From: JBBSWA01 sp038046485
GTDB taxonomy: Archaea > Nanobdellota > Nanobdellia > Woesearchaeales > SM23-78
Assembly: GCA_038046485.1 (NCBI GenBank)
Contig: JBBSWA010000003.1
Span: forward strand, 1 to 52,572
Length of the DNA: 52,572 bases
Reading direction: 5' to 3'
Shown here: positions 1 to 8,228 of the stretch, in pieces
Position numbering within the stretch: the stretch's first letter is position 1
Layout: the number at the start of each line of letters is the position of its first letter
Translations under genes and position numbers: made by a program
The notes under the pieces: model-generated
What the model was told of the DNA's origin: nothing
The model's input: the letters and a program-made list of their open reading frames with translations, nothing else
Databases searched by the model: none

Positions 1-72
1 CTTAAAGTCTTAGAAATCAAAATCTTAAAAAGGAAGTAATTATGCAACACAGCAACAAAAATATCTATTCTT

Positions 73-849
73 ATGGAAGAATTTTACTCAGGGTTGATGG
101 TCGATGTCTTCGATAAAATCGCTACTGAAGTAGTTTATGAGCAGCGAGCTTCTGAAGTAATTAAACTTGTCAAGCAGCACAATCCTAAAGCTAAAATTCT
201 CTTGGAACTTGCCTGTGGCACAGGCAATTTCACCAAGCAACTGGCTAAAGAAAAGTTTGTTATAAGGGCGACAGACATCTCAAAGGATGAGATTGAAAAA
301 GCAAGAACGAAAGGTATTCGTGCAACATTCAGCGTAGCCGACATGAGCAAGTTACGAGCAAAAAAAAAATTTGATATAATCTGCTGTTTCTGGGAATCAT
401 TCCGCTACCTGCCAAACTACAAAGTTTGTGAAAATACATTGAGAAGAATTTTCAAAGCCTTAAATCAGAAAGGTCTCTTTTTTGTTGATTTCACCCATTT
501 TCCCCCACACCCTAAACCATTCAAAATTCCAACCTACACCATCAACCTGGAGAAAGGTTTGCGTGTTTTGAAACAGACCTCTATTCTTACAAAAGGAAAA
601 GCGGATACTAGATGGGATGATATTCGATACGAACTGAATGGCAAAGACATTACTGGGCAAAAAATTATATGGAATGGGAAAAGTATTCTTCTTAAACCAA
701 AATTGGCCAGGGCCTCGCTTTTGCGTATTGAGAGGGAGAAGATGGAACAGATGCTTATGAAATCAGGGTACAATCTACTTGAAGTTCGCTACGGATTCTC
801 AGGGTGTCCAGAATCCATGCTCTTTGTTGCTCAGAAAACGGGAGAGTAA
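73..849 (+). CDS. class I SAM-dependent methyltransferase
   Basis: Predicted soluble methyltransferase of 258 residues. Motif I (ELACGTGNF) is at about residues 45-53, the acidic residue ending strand 2 is D68 (ATDIS), a motif-II-like D90 follows, and the strand-4 segment DIICCFWESFRYL is at 101-113. This is the usual order of a Rossmann-fold SAM enzyme. The C-terminal half (about 140-258) is probably the substrate domain and gives no specificity that I recognise. The ATG at 73 is the first in-frame start; an earlier ATG at 42 is in another frame. The gene is convergent with the protease gene at 998. The substrate is unknown. A sugar or small-molecule methyltransferase is plausible from the glycan genes that follow, but that is inference. 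Confidence 0.85.
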   Translation: MEEFYSGLMVDVFDKIATEVVYEQRASEVIKLVKQHNPKAKILLELACGTGNFTKQLAKEKFVIRATDISKDEIEKARTKGIRATFSVADMSKLRAKKKFDIICCFWESFRYLPNYKVCENTLRRIFKALNQKGLFFVDFTHFPPHPKPFKIPTYTINLEKGLRVLKQTSILTKGKADTRWDDIRYELNGKDITGQKIIWNGKSILLKPKLARASLLRIEREKMEQMLMKSGYNLLEVRYGFSGCPESMLFVAQKTGE

Positions 850-878
850 CTAGGATTTTATTAACGCATGTTAAGCTT

Positions 879-903
879 ATAACGTTTTGAACAAAAGCGT
901 TAT
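879..903. terminator. hairpin between convergent genes
   Basis: ATAACG-TTTTG (879-889) pairs with CAAAA-G-CGTTAT (892-903) across a 2-nt loop with one bulged G. It lies 30 nt after the stop of the upstream methyltransferase, in the 148-nt gap between convergent genes. A transcript-end or processing structure is likely; function not shown. Confidence 0.45.
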
Positions 904-997
904 TAGACAAGAACGTGTTAAGTACCCCAGAAATCAGATCATAGATTATAAAAGGGAGTAGCTCCTGAAACATTGACTAAAACCACTCGATAAAGGT

Positions 998-1909
998 TTA
1001 CAGAAGCAGCATAACTCCATACCCTACAAAGCATCCTATGGCTAAAAAGGGCATGGCAGGGTAGAAGCGGTCTTTCTTGGCCAAGGTAAGTAATAAGAAT
1101 AAGGCGGCACTGCTGCCCAGAACAATAACAACACTGTGGCTTAAGGCTTGAGGTAGTGTAAATCCTTGTAAAAGAAGGTGTTCCATGGCGCTCCCAGTGA
1201 AGATAAGAGGAAACGCTAAATCCCCCCCGCCAAGGATGGCATTTTTGTATTCTTGTTTTTTTAGAGGGGGAGTAGTAAGGATTTTAGTTTGGCCTTTAGA
1301 AATAGGCTGGGTACTTATTTTATAGGGAATGGAGAGTCCGGCAAAGACATGGGTTTGGGTTTGGAATTGAGCCATATCAATCATGTGTTTGCTTTTCCAG
1401 ACAGCGTACATATCATAAAGGGCGATGGCAATGAGGAGTACAACACCCCAAGTAAGGTCGAGTAGAGGCGTTAAAAAAACGCCGATGCCAGCATAGATAA
1501 AGATCTCAGTAATATTGTGAGTATAAATGTTAGGTCGTAAGAGTTTAAGTAGAACAAGAACCAAGGCAAGTGCAAAGGCCCAGAGACTGGGTAATAATAC
1601 GCCTAAGGCAATGCTAAGGGTAAGAAAGCAGGCAAGGCCGTACCAGAACTTCCAGAGTTGGACTTTTCGATATTTAATCAGGAGAAGCAAAAGCAAGGTT
1701 CCGATGACCACAGCGCTCGCAATGTAAATAAACGAAGCAGCGCCCGTTGTTTGTGGGCGAGGTCCAAGGATGGTGTCGGTGTGTTGAAGTCCAATGTGTC
1801 CATCAATTTGTTCTAGATGTAGATTTCTGCTAAGAAGCCACAGTCCCAAAAGTTGGGTGGAAATAAAAAGCAGAACCAAGTAGAACGTGATGGTGTGGGT
1901 GTGTTTCAT
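998..1909 (-). CDS. presenilin/signal-peptide-peptidase family membrane aspartyl protease
   Basis: Polytopic membrane protein of 303 residues with about nine hydrophobic segments. It carries the diagnostic motifs of intramembrane aspartyl proteases (A22/presenilin-like): YD at 165-166, GGGD (GxGD type) at 227-230, and a PAMP in place of PALP at 284-287. The two catalytic aspartates D166 and D230 are intact. The family cleaves transmembrane segments, and in archaea it is thought to process signal-peptide remnants or membrane proteins. The ATG at 1909 overlaps the stop of the upstream AI-2E family gene by 4 nt (ATGA), so the two are co-transcribed and probably translationally coupled. The partner substrate is unknown. 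Confidence 0.9.
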   Translation of the reverse strand: MKHTHTITFYLVLLFISTQLLGLWLLSRNLHLEQIDGHIGLQHTDTILGPRPQTTGAASFIYIASAVVIGTLLLLLLIKYRKVQLWKFWYGLACFLTLSIALGVLLPSLWAFALALVLVLLKLLRPNIYTHNITEIFIYAGIGVFLTPLLDLTWGVVLLIAIALYDMYAVWKSKHMIDMAQFQTQTHVFAGLSIPYKISTQPISKGQTKILTTPPLKKQEYKNAILGGGDLAFPLIFTGSAMEHLLLQGFTLPQALSHSVVIVLGSSAALFLLLTLAKKDRFYPAMPFLAIGCFVGYGVMLLL

Positions 1910-2916
1910 GCGGCGTGTTCCTCTCGATAAAACCGTACGAGTACAGTAAGCATCAATAAAACAATAGGTCCAAGTAGGATGCCGCTAAAGCCAAAGGCTT
2001 TGAGACCTCCAAGAACACCTAGGAATACAAAAACTGGGTGAAGGTTGGTGCTGTTGTGGATGAGTTTGGGGCGTACAAGATTGTCGATGTTGATGAGGAC
2101 GATGAACCCAAAGGCAAGAAGGCCGATGCTGGCATAGGTGTGGCCTTGCAAGAAGAGCCAGAGAGCACAAGGAATCCATACCAGGGCAGAGCCGATAATA
2201 GGTAGAAAGCTAAGAATGAACATGAGAAATCCAAGAAAAATGGGGTTAGGAATGCCAAAGATCCAAATGGCAATGCCTCCAATGATACCTTGCAAAAGTG
2301 CCGTGGTGAATTGGACGTGAATGACCGCATGGATCATCTGAGTAAGTTCGTGAGTGAGGATCTTTTTTTGCTGGTTTTTAAGGGGTAGGACTTCTTGGAC
2401 ATGTTTGAAGAAGGCAGGTCCGTCTTTGAAGCAGTAGTACATGACAAAGAAGAAGATGAACAGCTGCAAAATGGCATTGGAAACACTGCTTAGGATTTGT
2501 TGAGCATTGGATTTGGTAAACGCCACAAATTGGGTGCTCAGCTGGGTGAGCATTTCTCCTAGGGGGACGTGGGTTTCGATGAAGTTGAATATAAATTCTT
2601 TTGTCCAGGGGCCGTATTGGATATTGATGTTTTGAAAGGCGATAACAGCTTCATTGGCAAGTTTTAAGGTAACATAGACGGCGGGAGGAACCGCAATAAG
2701 AAGGATAAGAAGGATCATGATGAGGGCAGACAGGCTCCTGTTTTTGATGCCGTGCAGAAGCGAGGTATAGATTGGATAAAAATAATAAGTGAGGATGATG
2801 GAAAGTAGGATGGAGGTAAGGAAGATTTCAAGTACACTATAACTAAGCCATATAATCAGGAAAAGCAGAATCAGAAAGAAATATTGGGACAAGCGTTCTT
2901 TGGATAGTTTGGACAT
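1906..2916 (-). CDS. AI-2E family (UPF0118/PerM-like) membrane transporter
   Basis: Predicted permease of 336 residues with N-terminal paired transmembrane segments, a hydrophilic middle (about 110-150) and C-terminal membrane segments, the usual AI-2E/PerM plan. The C-terminal part contains the G-F-x-G-I-L-L-G-P-I pattern typical of the family. I place the start at the ATG at 2916; an upstream in-frame TTG at 2928 would add four residues but has no support. There is no good TATA box at -27; instead the cruciform-like element 2939-2988 occupies the promoter region. The gene is followed by the presenilin-like protease with a 4-nt overlap. The transported substrate cannot be inferred; family members include Na+/H+ antiporters and putative peptide or small-molecule exporters. 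Confidence 0.85.
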   Translation of the reverse strand: MSKLSKERLSQYFFLILLFLIIWLSYSVLEIFLTSILLSIILTYYFYPIYTSLLHGIKNRSLSALIMILLILLIAVPPAVYVTLKLANEAVIAFQNINIQYGPWTKEFIFNFIETHVPLGEMLTQLSTQFVAFTKSNAQQILSSVSNAILQLFIFFFVMYYCFKDGPAFFKHVQEVLPLKNQQKKILTHELTQMIHAVIHVQFTTALLQGIIGGIAIWIFGIPNPIFLGFLMFILSFLPIIGSALVWIPCALWLFLQGHTYASIGLLAFGFIVLINIDNLVRPKLIHNSTNLHPVFVFLGVLGGLKAFGFSGILLGPIVLLMLTVLVRFYREEHAA

Positions 2917-2938
2917 TTTAGTGTTCAAGCTCCAGAAC

Positions 2939-2988
2939 CCGCAAAAATCTTTGATTTTTGGGGCCCAAAAACTTTGTTTTTGTGGCGG
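2939..2988. repeat. cruciform-like double hairpin with outer clamp
   Basis: Two near-identical hairpins sit back to back: CAAAAATC/GATTTTTG (2942-2960) and CAAAAAC/GTTTTTG (2966-2982), each with loop TTT. They are separated by GGGCCC and enclosed by CCGC (2939-2942) and GCGG (2985-2988). The whole is close to a 50-bp palindrome in the divergent region between the AI-2E gene and the amidohydrolase. Confidence 0.75.
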
Positions 2989-3053
2989 TAGTTCTGTGTT
3001 GCTTGGTCATACTCAATTCTCCTCCATTATCCTTTATAAAGCTTTGTTAGAAG

Positions 3054-3064
3054 GTTTAAAAACT
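3054..3064 (+). promoter_or_regulatory. TATA box deciding a leaderless start
   Basis: GTTTAAAAACT is centred about 26 nt before the ATG at 3085, the archaeal TATA-to-start distance. This favours the ATG at 3085 over the in-frame TTG at 3076. A second TATA-like CTTTATAAAG lies further upstream at about 3031-3040. Confidence 0.6.
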
Positions 3065-3084
3065 AGAGTAAGCTATTGGAAGGC

Positions 3085-4284
3085 ATGCTCATTCAAAATT
3101 GTGCCTTTGCAGTCACTCAAAATAAGAAGAGAGAAGTCTTGGAAAATGTAGATGTGCGTATAAAAGAAGGCAGGATTGTCGAAATCGGTAAAAAGTTGAG
3201 TGAGAAAGGAGAGGAAATGCTCAAGGGGCAGGGTAAAATCCTCTTGCCGGGTTTGATCAATGCGCATACTCATCTAGGAATGGGAAGTTTAAGGGGTTTA
3301 TACGATGATCAGGAGTTGGATGAGTGGTTAGGATACATCAAGGCAGCAGAAGGAAAATTTACGGCAGAAGAAGTGGGTGAGTCCGTAAAAAGGGGTTGTC
3401 AAGAATCTCTTCGCTTCGGAACCACGACCTTGTTTGATTCATACCGACTTTTTCCAGAGAAAGTAAAAAAGGTTCTGCAAGAGAGCAAGTTGAGGGTTTT
3501 TTATTCGGCGAGTAAAAGCAATAAAAAAATAGTTGAGTTGCTCAAGGGTTCAGGAATTACACCTGTATTGAGTGCACATTCCGTTCATACACACAAGGAA
3601 TATTCAGAGGATGAAGCTACATTAAAAGAGATTCAGGCGTTGTCAAAAAAACATACACTGCTTAAGATGATGCACATAGGTGAGACGCGTCTCGAGCGTT
3701 TTAAAACGTTAGAAGCAACAGGGAAGCTGCCGATTGAGTACCTAGAAAGTCTTGGTTTTTTGGACGAAAAAGCATTATTGATTCATTGCATCTGGCTTAC
3801 CAAGGCAGAGCTCAAGTTAATTGCAAAAAGAGGTGCAAAGGTGATTCATTGCCCGATTTCGAATATGAAGACTTCTTCAGGAGGAGTCATGCCTCTTCTT
3901 GAAATGTGGGCAGCTGGAGTAACGGTGGGGCTTGGAACCGATTCCGTGGTGAGTAACAACAACCTAGACATGTTTGAGGAGATGAAGGTGTGTGCTTTGT
4001 TGCATAAGCAGCATCGCTGGGACCCAGCAGCAGTTTCAGCACAAAAAGTGTTGGATATGGCAACAGTAGAAAACGCGAAGTGTCTGGGGATAGAAAAAGA
4101 GGTTGGGAGTATAGAGTTGGGTAAAAAAGCAGATCTAATCCTGTTGAACATCGGTTTGCATCTTGAGCCGTGCACAAAAAAGAATGTAGTCTCTCATCTG
4201 GTGTATGCTGTGCAGGGAAGCGATATAAATGATGTAATTGTCGAAGGAAAATCAGTGCTCAGAGACCAGAAGTTTGTAGAGTAG
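3085..4284 (+). CDS. amidohydrolase, 5'-methylthioadenosine/S-adenosylhomocysteine deaminase-like
   Basis: Metal-dependent amidohydrolase of 399 residues. The HxH metal motif is HTH at 61-63 (INAHTHLGMGSLRG). Further ligands and active-site residues are visible in LSAHSVHTHKE, MMHIGET (His and Glu), LLIHCIWL (His) and GLGTDSVVSNNN (Asp), followed by the C-terminal beta-sandwich piece (ADLILLN). This is the layout of the MtaD/SsnA/chlorohydrolase group, whose members deaminate adenosine-like or guanine-like compounds. The exact substrate is uncertain. It stands alone under its own TATA box, and its last 26 nt overlap the 3' end of the opposing small gene at 4259. Confidence 0.85.
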   Translation: MLIQNCAFAVTQNKKREVLENVDVRIKEGRIVEIGKKLSEKGEEMLKGQGKILLPGLINAHTHLGMGSLRGLYDDQELDEWLGYIKAAEGKFTAEEVGESVKRGCQESLRFGTTTLFDSYRLFPEKVKKVLQESKLRVFYSASKSNKKIVELLKGSGITPVLSAHSVHTHKEYSEDEATLKEIQALSKKHTLLKMMHIGETRLERFKTLEATGKLPIEYLESLGFLDEKALLIHCIWLTKAELKLIAKRGAKVIHCPISNMKTSSGGVMPLLEMWAAGVTVGLGTDSVVSNNNLDMFEEMKVCALLHKQHRWDPAAVSAQKVLDMATVENAKCLGIEKEVGSIELGKKADLILLNIGLHLEPCTKKNVVSHLVYAVQGSDINDVIVEGKSVLRDQKFVE

Positions 4285-4540
4285 TTTCTTGAATCTTATA
4301 TCCTTGGCTTTCAATGACAATCACGTTGCCCAGGCCAGAGAATTGGTTAACTGTTCCAAGGATGTGAACAATGTCTACAGCTAGATCATAGTCTTTAAGG
4401 ATAGTTTGTTTTCCGATCTCTCCTTTTAAGTCGCGTTTGCTAAGAACATGTTTTTTGGGCTTTCCTTGGGGAATGAGTGTGGTGTGTTGAAGGTTTTTTA
4501 AGAACGCATCAAATCCTTCTTGAAACAAGATTTCCGCCAT
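4259..4540 (-). CDS. small hypothetical protein (93 aa)
   Basis: I do not recognise this 93-residue protein. It has no obvious membrane segment, no cysteines and no cofactor motif. Its second half is a hydrophobic/charged alternation (residues about 50-80) that could be beta-strand rich. Support for a real gene: an ATG at 4540 with a TATA-like TTTTTATAAT (minus strand, about 4561-4570) roughly 25 nt upstream, as for the window's other leaderless genes. That TATA box lies inside the last codons of the HAD-like gene upstream, so it may be either an independent transcript or the third gene of the ferredoxin-HAD operon (20 nt gap). The end overlaps the amidohydrolase 3' end by 26 nt, tail to tail. 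Confidence 0.6.
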   Translation of the reverse strand: MAEILFQEGFDAFLKNLQHTTLIPQGKPKKHVLSKRDLKGEIGKQTILKDYDLAVDIVHILGTVNQFSGLGNVIVIESQGYKIQETTLQTSGL

Positions 4541-4560
4541 AAGACCCTTCAGAGTTTTAA

Positions 4561-5181
4561 TTATAAAAACCTTTTGATTTGGTCGAGGGAGTCGATTTTG
4601 TTCTTTTCTTTTAAGGTCGGAGAGGCCTTGCGGGCAAGATAGACAAAGGAGACCTTGTTCTTTTTAGCTCCTTCCAAGTCTTCTTTCATGTTGGAAATCA
4701 AAAGTACCTCTGTAGGTTTCACCGCGTGCATTTTGAGCATGTTCTGAATGGCTTCCTCTATCTTTTTCCCGTAATTTAGAGTGTCTCTAGGAACGCAGAT
4801 CACGTCATTTATCTTAGGCAGTTTTTCCATGCTTACTTGGGCGAGCTCTTTATGATCATGCGCTAAGAGGATAATATGAATCTTTTTCTTTCGCAAGGCA
4901 TCCAGTTCAGCAACATCTGAGTAAGGTTTGGTAAGTTGCTTGCGAAATTCGGCTGTTTCTTGGCGGTTGTAGCTTTTCCAGAAGACGGTAGGATCAGTCA
5001 CATGAAGTTTTTCTTTTAGAATGCGCTCAGGTTCAGAAGTCCACCAGAATTCATCAAGGGCTGTTTGGTCGGTAAAACGCATGGTGAAACTACGTAAAGC
5101 CTGGTTGATGATCGCGTATCGGTACTCTGGGCGTGTTTCAAGAAGGGCCCGGTCAGAAACCAGGATCAATTGAATGGACAT
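4561..5181 (-). CDS. HAD-superfamily-like protein with degenerate catalytic motif
   Basis: A 206-residue protein with HAD-like architecture: a first strand (QLILVSD) followed by a helical cap (about 15-95), a second core strand (IHIILLAHD, 101-109) and the late motif VLLISNMKEDLEGAKKN (159-175), which matches the G-D-x-x-x-D-x-x-x-A pattern in position. The first motif, normally DxDx(T/V), reads V-S-D-R-A (8-12), so the nucleophilic Asp appears to be missing. The late motif has S-N where the first acidic residue is expected and keeps E167-D168. It may be a pseudo-phosphatase or binding protein. It follows the ferredoxin gene by 1 nt, so the two are surely co-transcribed, which suggests a redox-linked or regulatory role. 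Confidence 0.6.
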   Translation of the reverse strand: MSIQLILVSDRALLETRPEYRYAIINQALRSFTMRFTDQTALDEFWWTSEPERILKEKLHVTDPTVFWKSYNRQETAEFRKQLTKPYSDVAELDALRKKKIHIILLAHDHKELAQVSMEKLPKINDVICVPRDTLNYGKKIEEAIQNMLKMHAVKPTEVLLISNMKEDLEGAKKNKVSFVYLARKASPTLKEKNKIDSLDQIKRFL

Positions 5182-5182
5182 G

Positions 5183-5437
5183 CTATTTTTTACCTTTTTT
5201 GTCTTCTATCTTTTCGACCTTGATGGCTTCAACAGGGCACACTTCAGCCGCTTCCTGGTTCACGGCAAAGTCTTTCTCATCAATAATGAGTTCGTACATC
5301 CTTGTTTTTTCATTATACACGGCATCTTTTAATTCCACTTTTTTATCCTTTGGGATCCAGAATTTAGCGGCAGCAGCAGAGCAGGCAAGAACTCCAATGC
5401 AGGCTTCCTTATCAAAAATGATCTTGTACTTGGCCAT
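5183..5437 (-). CDS. ferredoxin, three-cysteine variant
   Basis: An 84-residue single-cluster ferredoxin resembling the Pyrococcus type. The N-terminal cluster loop is C13-I-G-V16-L-A-C19 and the C-terminal ligand is C67 in VCPVEAI. The position that is Cys in 4Fe-4S ferredoxins, or Asp in Pyrococcus furiosus ferredoxin, is Val here, so only three protein ligands remain and a 3Fe-4S or a labile 4Fe-4S cluster is expected (inference from the family). A lysine-rich tail (77-84) follows. The ATG at 5437 has a TATA box (CTTAAAAA on the minus strand, about 5457-5466) at the leaderless distance. The HAD-like gene follows by 1 nt. Confidence 0.85.
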   Translation of the reverse strand: MAKYKIIFDKEACIGVLACSAAAAKFWIPKDKKVELKDAVYNEKTRMYELIIDEKDFAVNQEAAEVCPVEAIKVEKIEDKKGKK

Positions 5438-5519
5438 GAATAGAAGAAAGCAGGGTTGTTTTTAAGAGTTTCGCACTTGGGTATTAAAATTTATAAAGCA
5501 AGTTTAAATCTTAAGAGGG

Positions 5520-7526
5520 ATGATAAAGGGTGCCAAGCAAAAGGTGGGTCTTTTAAGTTTCTTCTTATTTTTAGTTCTTTTTTTAAACTACTTAGTCTAC
5601 CCGGTCTGGTTGGTGTTTAACGGGTTCAAGGCGCGGATCATATGTTTTTTTCTATTTACAGTGATTATTCTAATATCGGTTCTTTTGTTTAAAAAATGGA
5701 ATGGCAAAACAGCTAAGTCATTTCAAGAAGGTAAACCCTCTGGAGATCTTAAAGTATGGTTCGTTCTCTTTATCATATTGTTTTTGTCGCAAGCCATTCT
5801 TTTAGCAAAGCCTTTAACCTATCCAGGCGATGAAGATTATCACATTGGGCGTGCGGCGTACTTGTATAAGCCCATCGAAAAAGTCATGGGGGCTGCCTTA
5901 GGCCCATTATCCCCAGTGGTAGGGTATGTCTTATTCTTCATTATGATATTAGGGTTTATATTCGCTAAGTGTCGTTGGAAGAGTGTGGTTGTTTTTGTTC
6001 AGGCCCATTTATGGAAGATAGTCATGGGGGGTATCTTGTTGTCATTTTTATTCTTCTGGGGAGTGAATCACCTATTGGATAAAATTGTAGCGCTTCAGCA
6101 TCCAGGTTCTAGTTATGTTCCTAATTTATGGATTTTGATCCGATACACGCCGTTGCCTGCTTATCTCTTCCTGGCCAGCCTTTTCTTTTTCGGCTATCAG
6201 CTCTTCTTTATCCGACTAGGACTTTTGGTTTTGGTGTCGTTCACAGCCTTCTTTTTATTCAAAACAATCCATTTGCTTACTGGAAGAAGGGATGCAGCAT
6301 GGTTTGGAAGTTTGGCTTATTTTTTCTTGCCGAGCGTATTTTATTATTCAAGCATTGCGTTCATCGATCCGGCGTTGGACCTTTTCATGATGGCCTCAGT
6401 ATACTTCTTTCTACGTTATTTGAAGAATAGAAGGTCAATGTATGCATCTTACCTGATGTTGCTCATGGTCACGGGTTTTTTCTTTAAGGATTTCATCATT
6501 ATCTTATATGGTTTATTCCTTGTTTTTTTAGGGTTGGATTATCTATTTCACTCTAAGCTAAGTAATGGAGTTTGGAAGTGGCTCTGTGGTTTCTTCGTCG
6601 AGCACAAGGGCTTTTTACTGAACTTTATCATTTTTCTCCTTGCAGTTCTTCCTTGGATTTTAACAGCAAAGATGGAAGGAGTGTATTATTACGATCTGCA
6701 CGTGTTGGATGTTTTCTCGATGTTCACTGTAAAAATGTTTTCATATCTGATTCCGGCGTTTACAGGAATCTTTTTCTTCTTGTTTGTGGCCGGGCTGGTT
6801 TATTATGCGATCAAAGGTCGCCAAGCGCACCGTTTCGTCATCCTTTGGTTTGTTGGTTTTTTCTGTTTTCATGCCATGCACATCATTTGGAATAAGGACA
6901 TTCATCGATATTCATTGCATTATACGCTTCCAGCGTTGATCTTAGGGGTTCTTTTCCTCTACAAATGGGTTTCAAATAAGGGTTTTGTGAAGGTTTTGCC
7001 ATGGCTCTTGCTCATGATTTTGGCAGGCAGTACACTTTTTGCTGCGTACAGGAATGCAGAGGATCGCTACGTGCCTTTTGACGATGCATATCAAATGTTG
7101 TCGGGGCGGATGCAGAAGCAAGACAAGGTTATCTTAGTAGGCATGCGTTCTGTAACGTACATGGCCAAGTACGATTTGAATTGGGACAACATCTTATTTT
7201 TCGAATTTTCCAGTGAGAGTAAACCTGTGGAAAATCAGAGCGTAGATCGGCTTTATAATTTTAGTTTAAAGCAGAACATGACTTACATTTTAACTTCAGA
7301 TGATCATCCAGCATATGGGTTGTTGTTGTTTGAGAAGGAGCCGTATATTTGGGGAGATGAAGCACCGTATTTAAAGGAGGAGTTTATCCGTCAATTAGTC
7401 CATGTCAAGGATCCTCGTTTCTGTTTGTTGGAGGTAGCTTCACAGGGAATAAATCAAGTGTACTTGTTTAGGGTCACAAGGCCAAATGAGTCTTTGAAAG
7501 GGTGCAAGGAGAATAAAAGTTTATGA
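5520..7526 (+). CDS. GT-C/ArnT-PMT-like membrane glycosyltransferase
   Basis: Large polytopic membrane protein (668 aa) with about 12-13 hydrophobic segments and a C-terminal soluble portion (about 520-668). The first large extracellular loop contains PGDEDYHIGRAAYLY with D104, E105 and D106, the acidic catalytic signature of GT-C enzymes that use lipid-phosphate sugars (GT39/ArnT-like). A substantial insertion follows it (about 115-190). The acceptor and sugar are unknown. The ATG at 5520 follows ATTTATAAAG (5489-5498) at the leaderless spacing. It overlaps the following methyltransferase start by 4 nt (ATGA), so the two are one operon and may act on the same glycan. Confidence 0.8.
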   Translation: MIKGAKQKVGLLSFFLFLVLFLNYLVYPVWLVFNGFKARIICFFLFTVIILISVLLFKKWNGKTAKSFQEGKPSGDLKVWFVLFIILFLSQAILLAKPLTYPGDEDYHIGRAAYLYKPIEKVMGAALGPLSPVVGYVLFFIMILGFIFAKCRWKSVVVFVQAHLWKIVMGGILLSFLFFWGVNHLLDKIVALQHPGSSYVPNLWILIRYTPLPAYLFLASLFFFGYQLFFIRLGLLVLVSFTAFFLFKTIHLLTGRRDAAWFGSLAYFFLPSVFYYSSIAFIDPALDLFMMASVYFFLRYLKNRRSMYASYLMLLMVTGFFFKDFIIILYGLFLVFLGLDYLFHSKLSNGVWKWLCGFFVEHKGFLLNFIIFLLAVLPWILTAKMEGVYYYDLHVLDVFSMFTVKMFSYLIPAFTGIFFFLFVAGLVYYAIKGRQAHRFVILWFVGFFCFHAMHIIWNKDIHRYSLHYTLPALILGVLFLYKWVSNKGFVKVLPWLLLMILAGSTLFAAYRNAEDRYVPFDDAYQMLSGRMQKQDKVILVGMRSVTYMAKYDLNWDNILFFEFSSESKPVENQSVDRLYNFSLKQNMTYILTSDDHPAYGLLLFEKEPYIWGDEAPYLKEEFIRQLVHVKDPRFCLLEVASQGINQVYLFRVTRPNESLKGCKENKSL

Positions 7527-8227
7527 ACAAAAATAAAGACTATCAACTGAAGTATTATGAGAAGGATCATGCCTATTTGGATTATCAAGACACACATTTT
7601 GTAAATCACGTCGTCGATCACACAATCAAGAAAGCAGGCTTGATGAAAAGAGATAAAATTTTGGAGATTGGAGCAGGGAGTGGGCGTTTCACCATTCCTT
7701 TGCTGAAGAAAAGATTTCACATCACAGCTTTGGAGCTCTCCAAGCACATGGCAGAGCGGTTGAAGAAGGCGGCAAGGCCGTATCTGGGAAGGCTTTCCGT
7801 TGTGAATAAGGATCTTTTTTCAGTCAGTAAGAAATGGGATAAGGAATTTGATGTAATCTTGGGTTTTCACATTCTTCACCATATAGATGATCTAAAAAGC
7901 TGCTTTCAAAGTCTTCATTGCATGCTTAAGCCCGAAGGACAGCTGATATTTACTGAGCCGAACATTCTGAATCCTCTTTACTATGTCCAGCTTTTAGTAG
8001 AGAAAGACATGACTTGGCAGGGTGAGAAGGGATATGTCAATTTAAGAAAAATGTACTTAAAAAAGTTGATGCAGAAGGCTGGGTTTAAGAACATACGGTT
8101 TACTAGGTATGGGGTCTTGCCTAGCTTTCTAGCAAATAATCGTCTGGGAGCATGGATCGAGCCTAAGCTAGAGAAGCTTCCATTTCCTCCTATGAAATTA
8201 TATCTATGTATTCAGGCTCAGAAATAA
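7523..8227 (+). CDS. class I SAM-dependent methyltransferase
   Basis: A 234-residue methyltransferase (Methyltransf_11/25 type). Motif I LEIGAGSGRF is at 47-56, the acidic residue ending strand 2 is E71 (ALELS), the strand-4 motif DVILGFHILHHIDD is at about 113-126 and a post-motif GQLIFTEPNILNP follows. The protein starts with a short basic N-terminus and a Y/D-rich stretch (6-22) often found in sugar or lipid-linked methyltransferases. Translation is coupled to the upstream GT-C gene by ATGA overlap. Its stop is one base from the end of the convergent GT2 gene. Target unknown; a glycan methylation is inferred from context. Confidence 0.85.
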   Translation: MNKNKDYQLKYYEKDHAYLDYQDTHFVNHVVDHTIKKAGLMKRDKILEIGAGSGRFTIPLLKKRFHITALELSKHMAERLKKAARPYLGRLSVVNKDLFSVSKKWDKEFDVILGFHILHHIDDLKSCFQSLHCMLKPEGQLIFTEPNILNPLYYVQLLVEKDMTWQGEKGYVNLRKMYLKKLMQKAGFKNIRFTRYGVLPSFLANNRLGAWIEPKLEKLPFPPMKLYLCIQAQK

Positions 8228-8228
8228 G

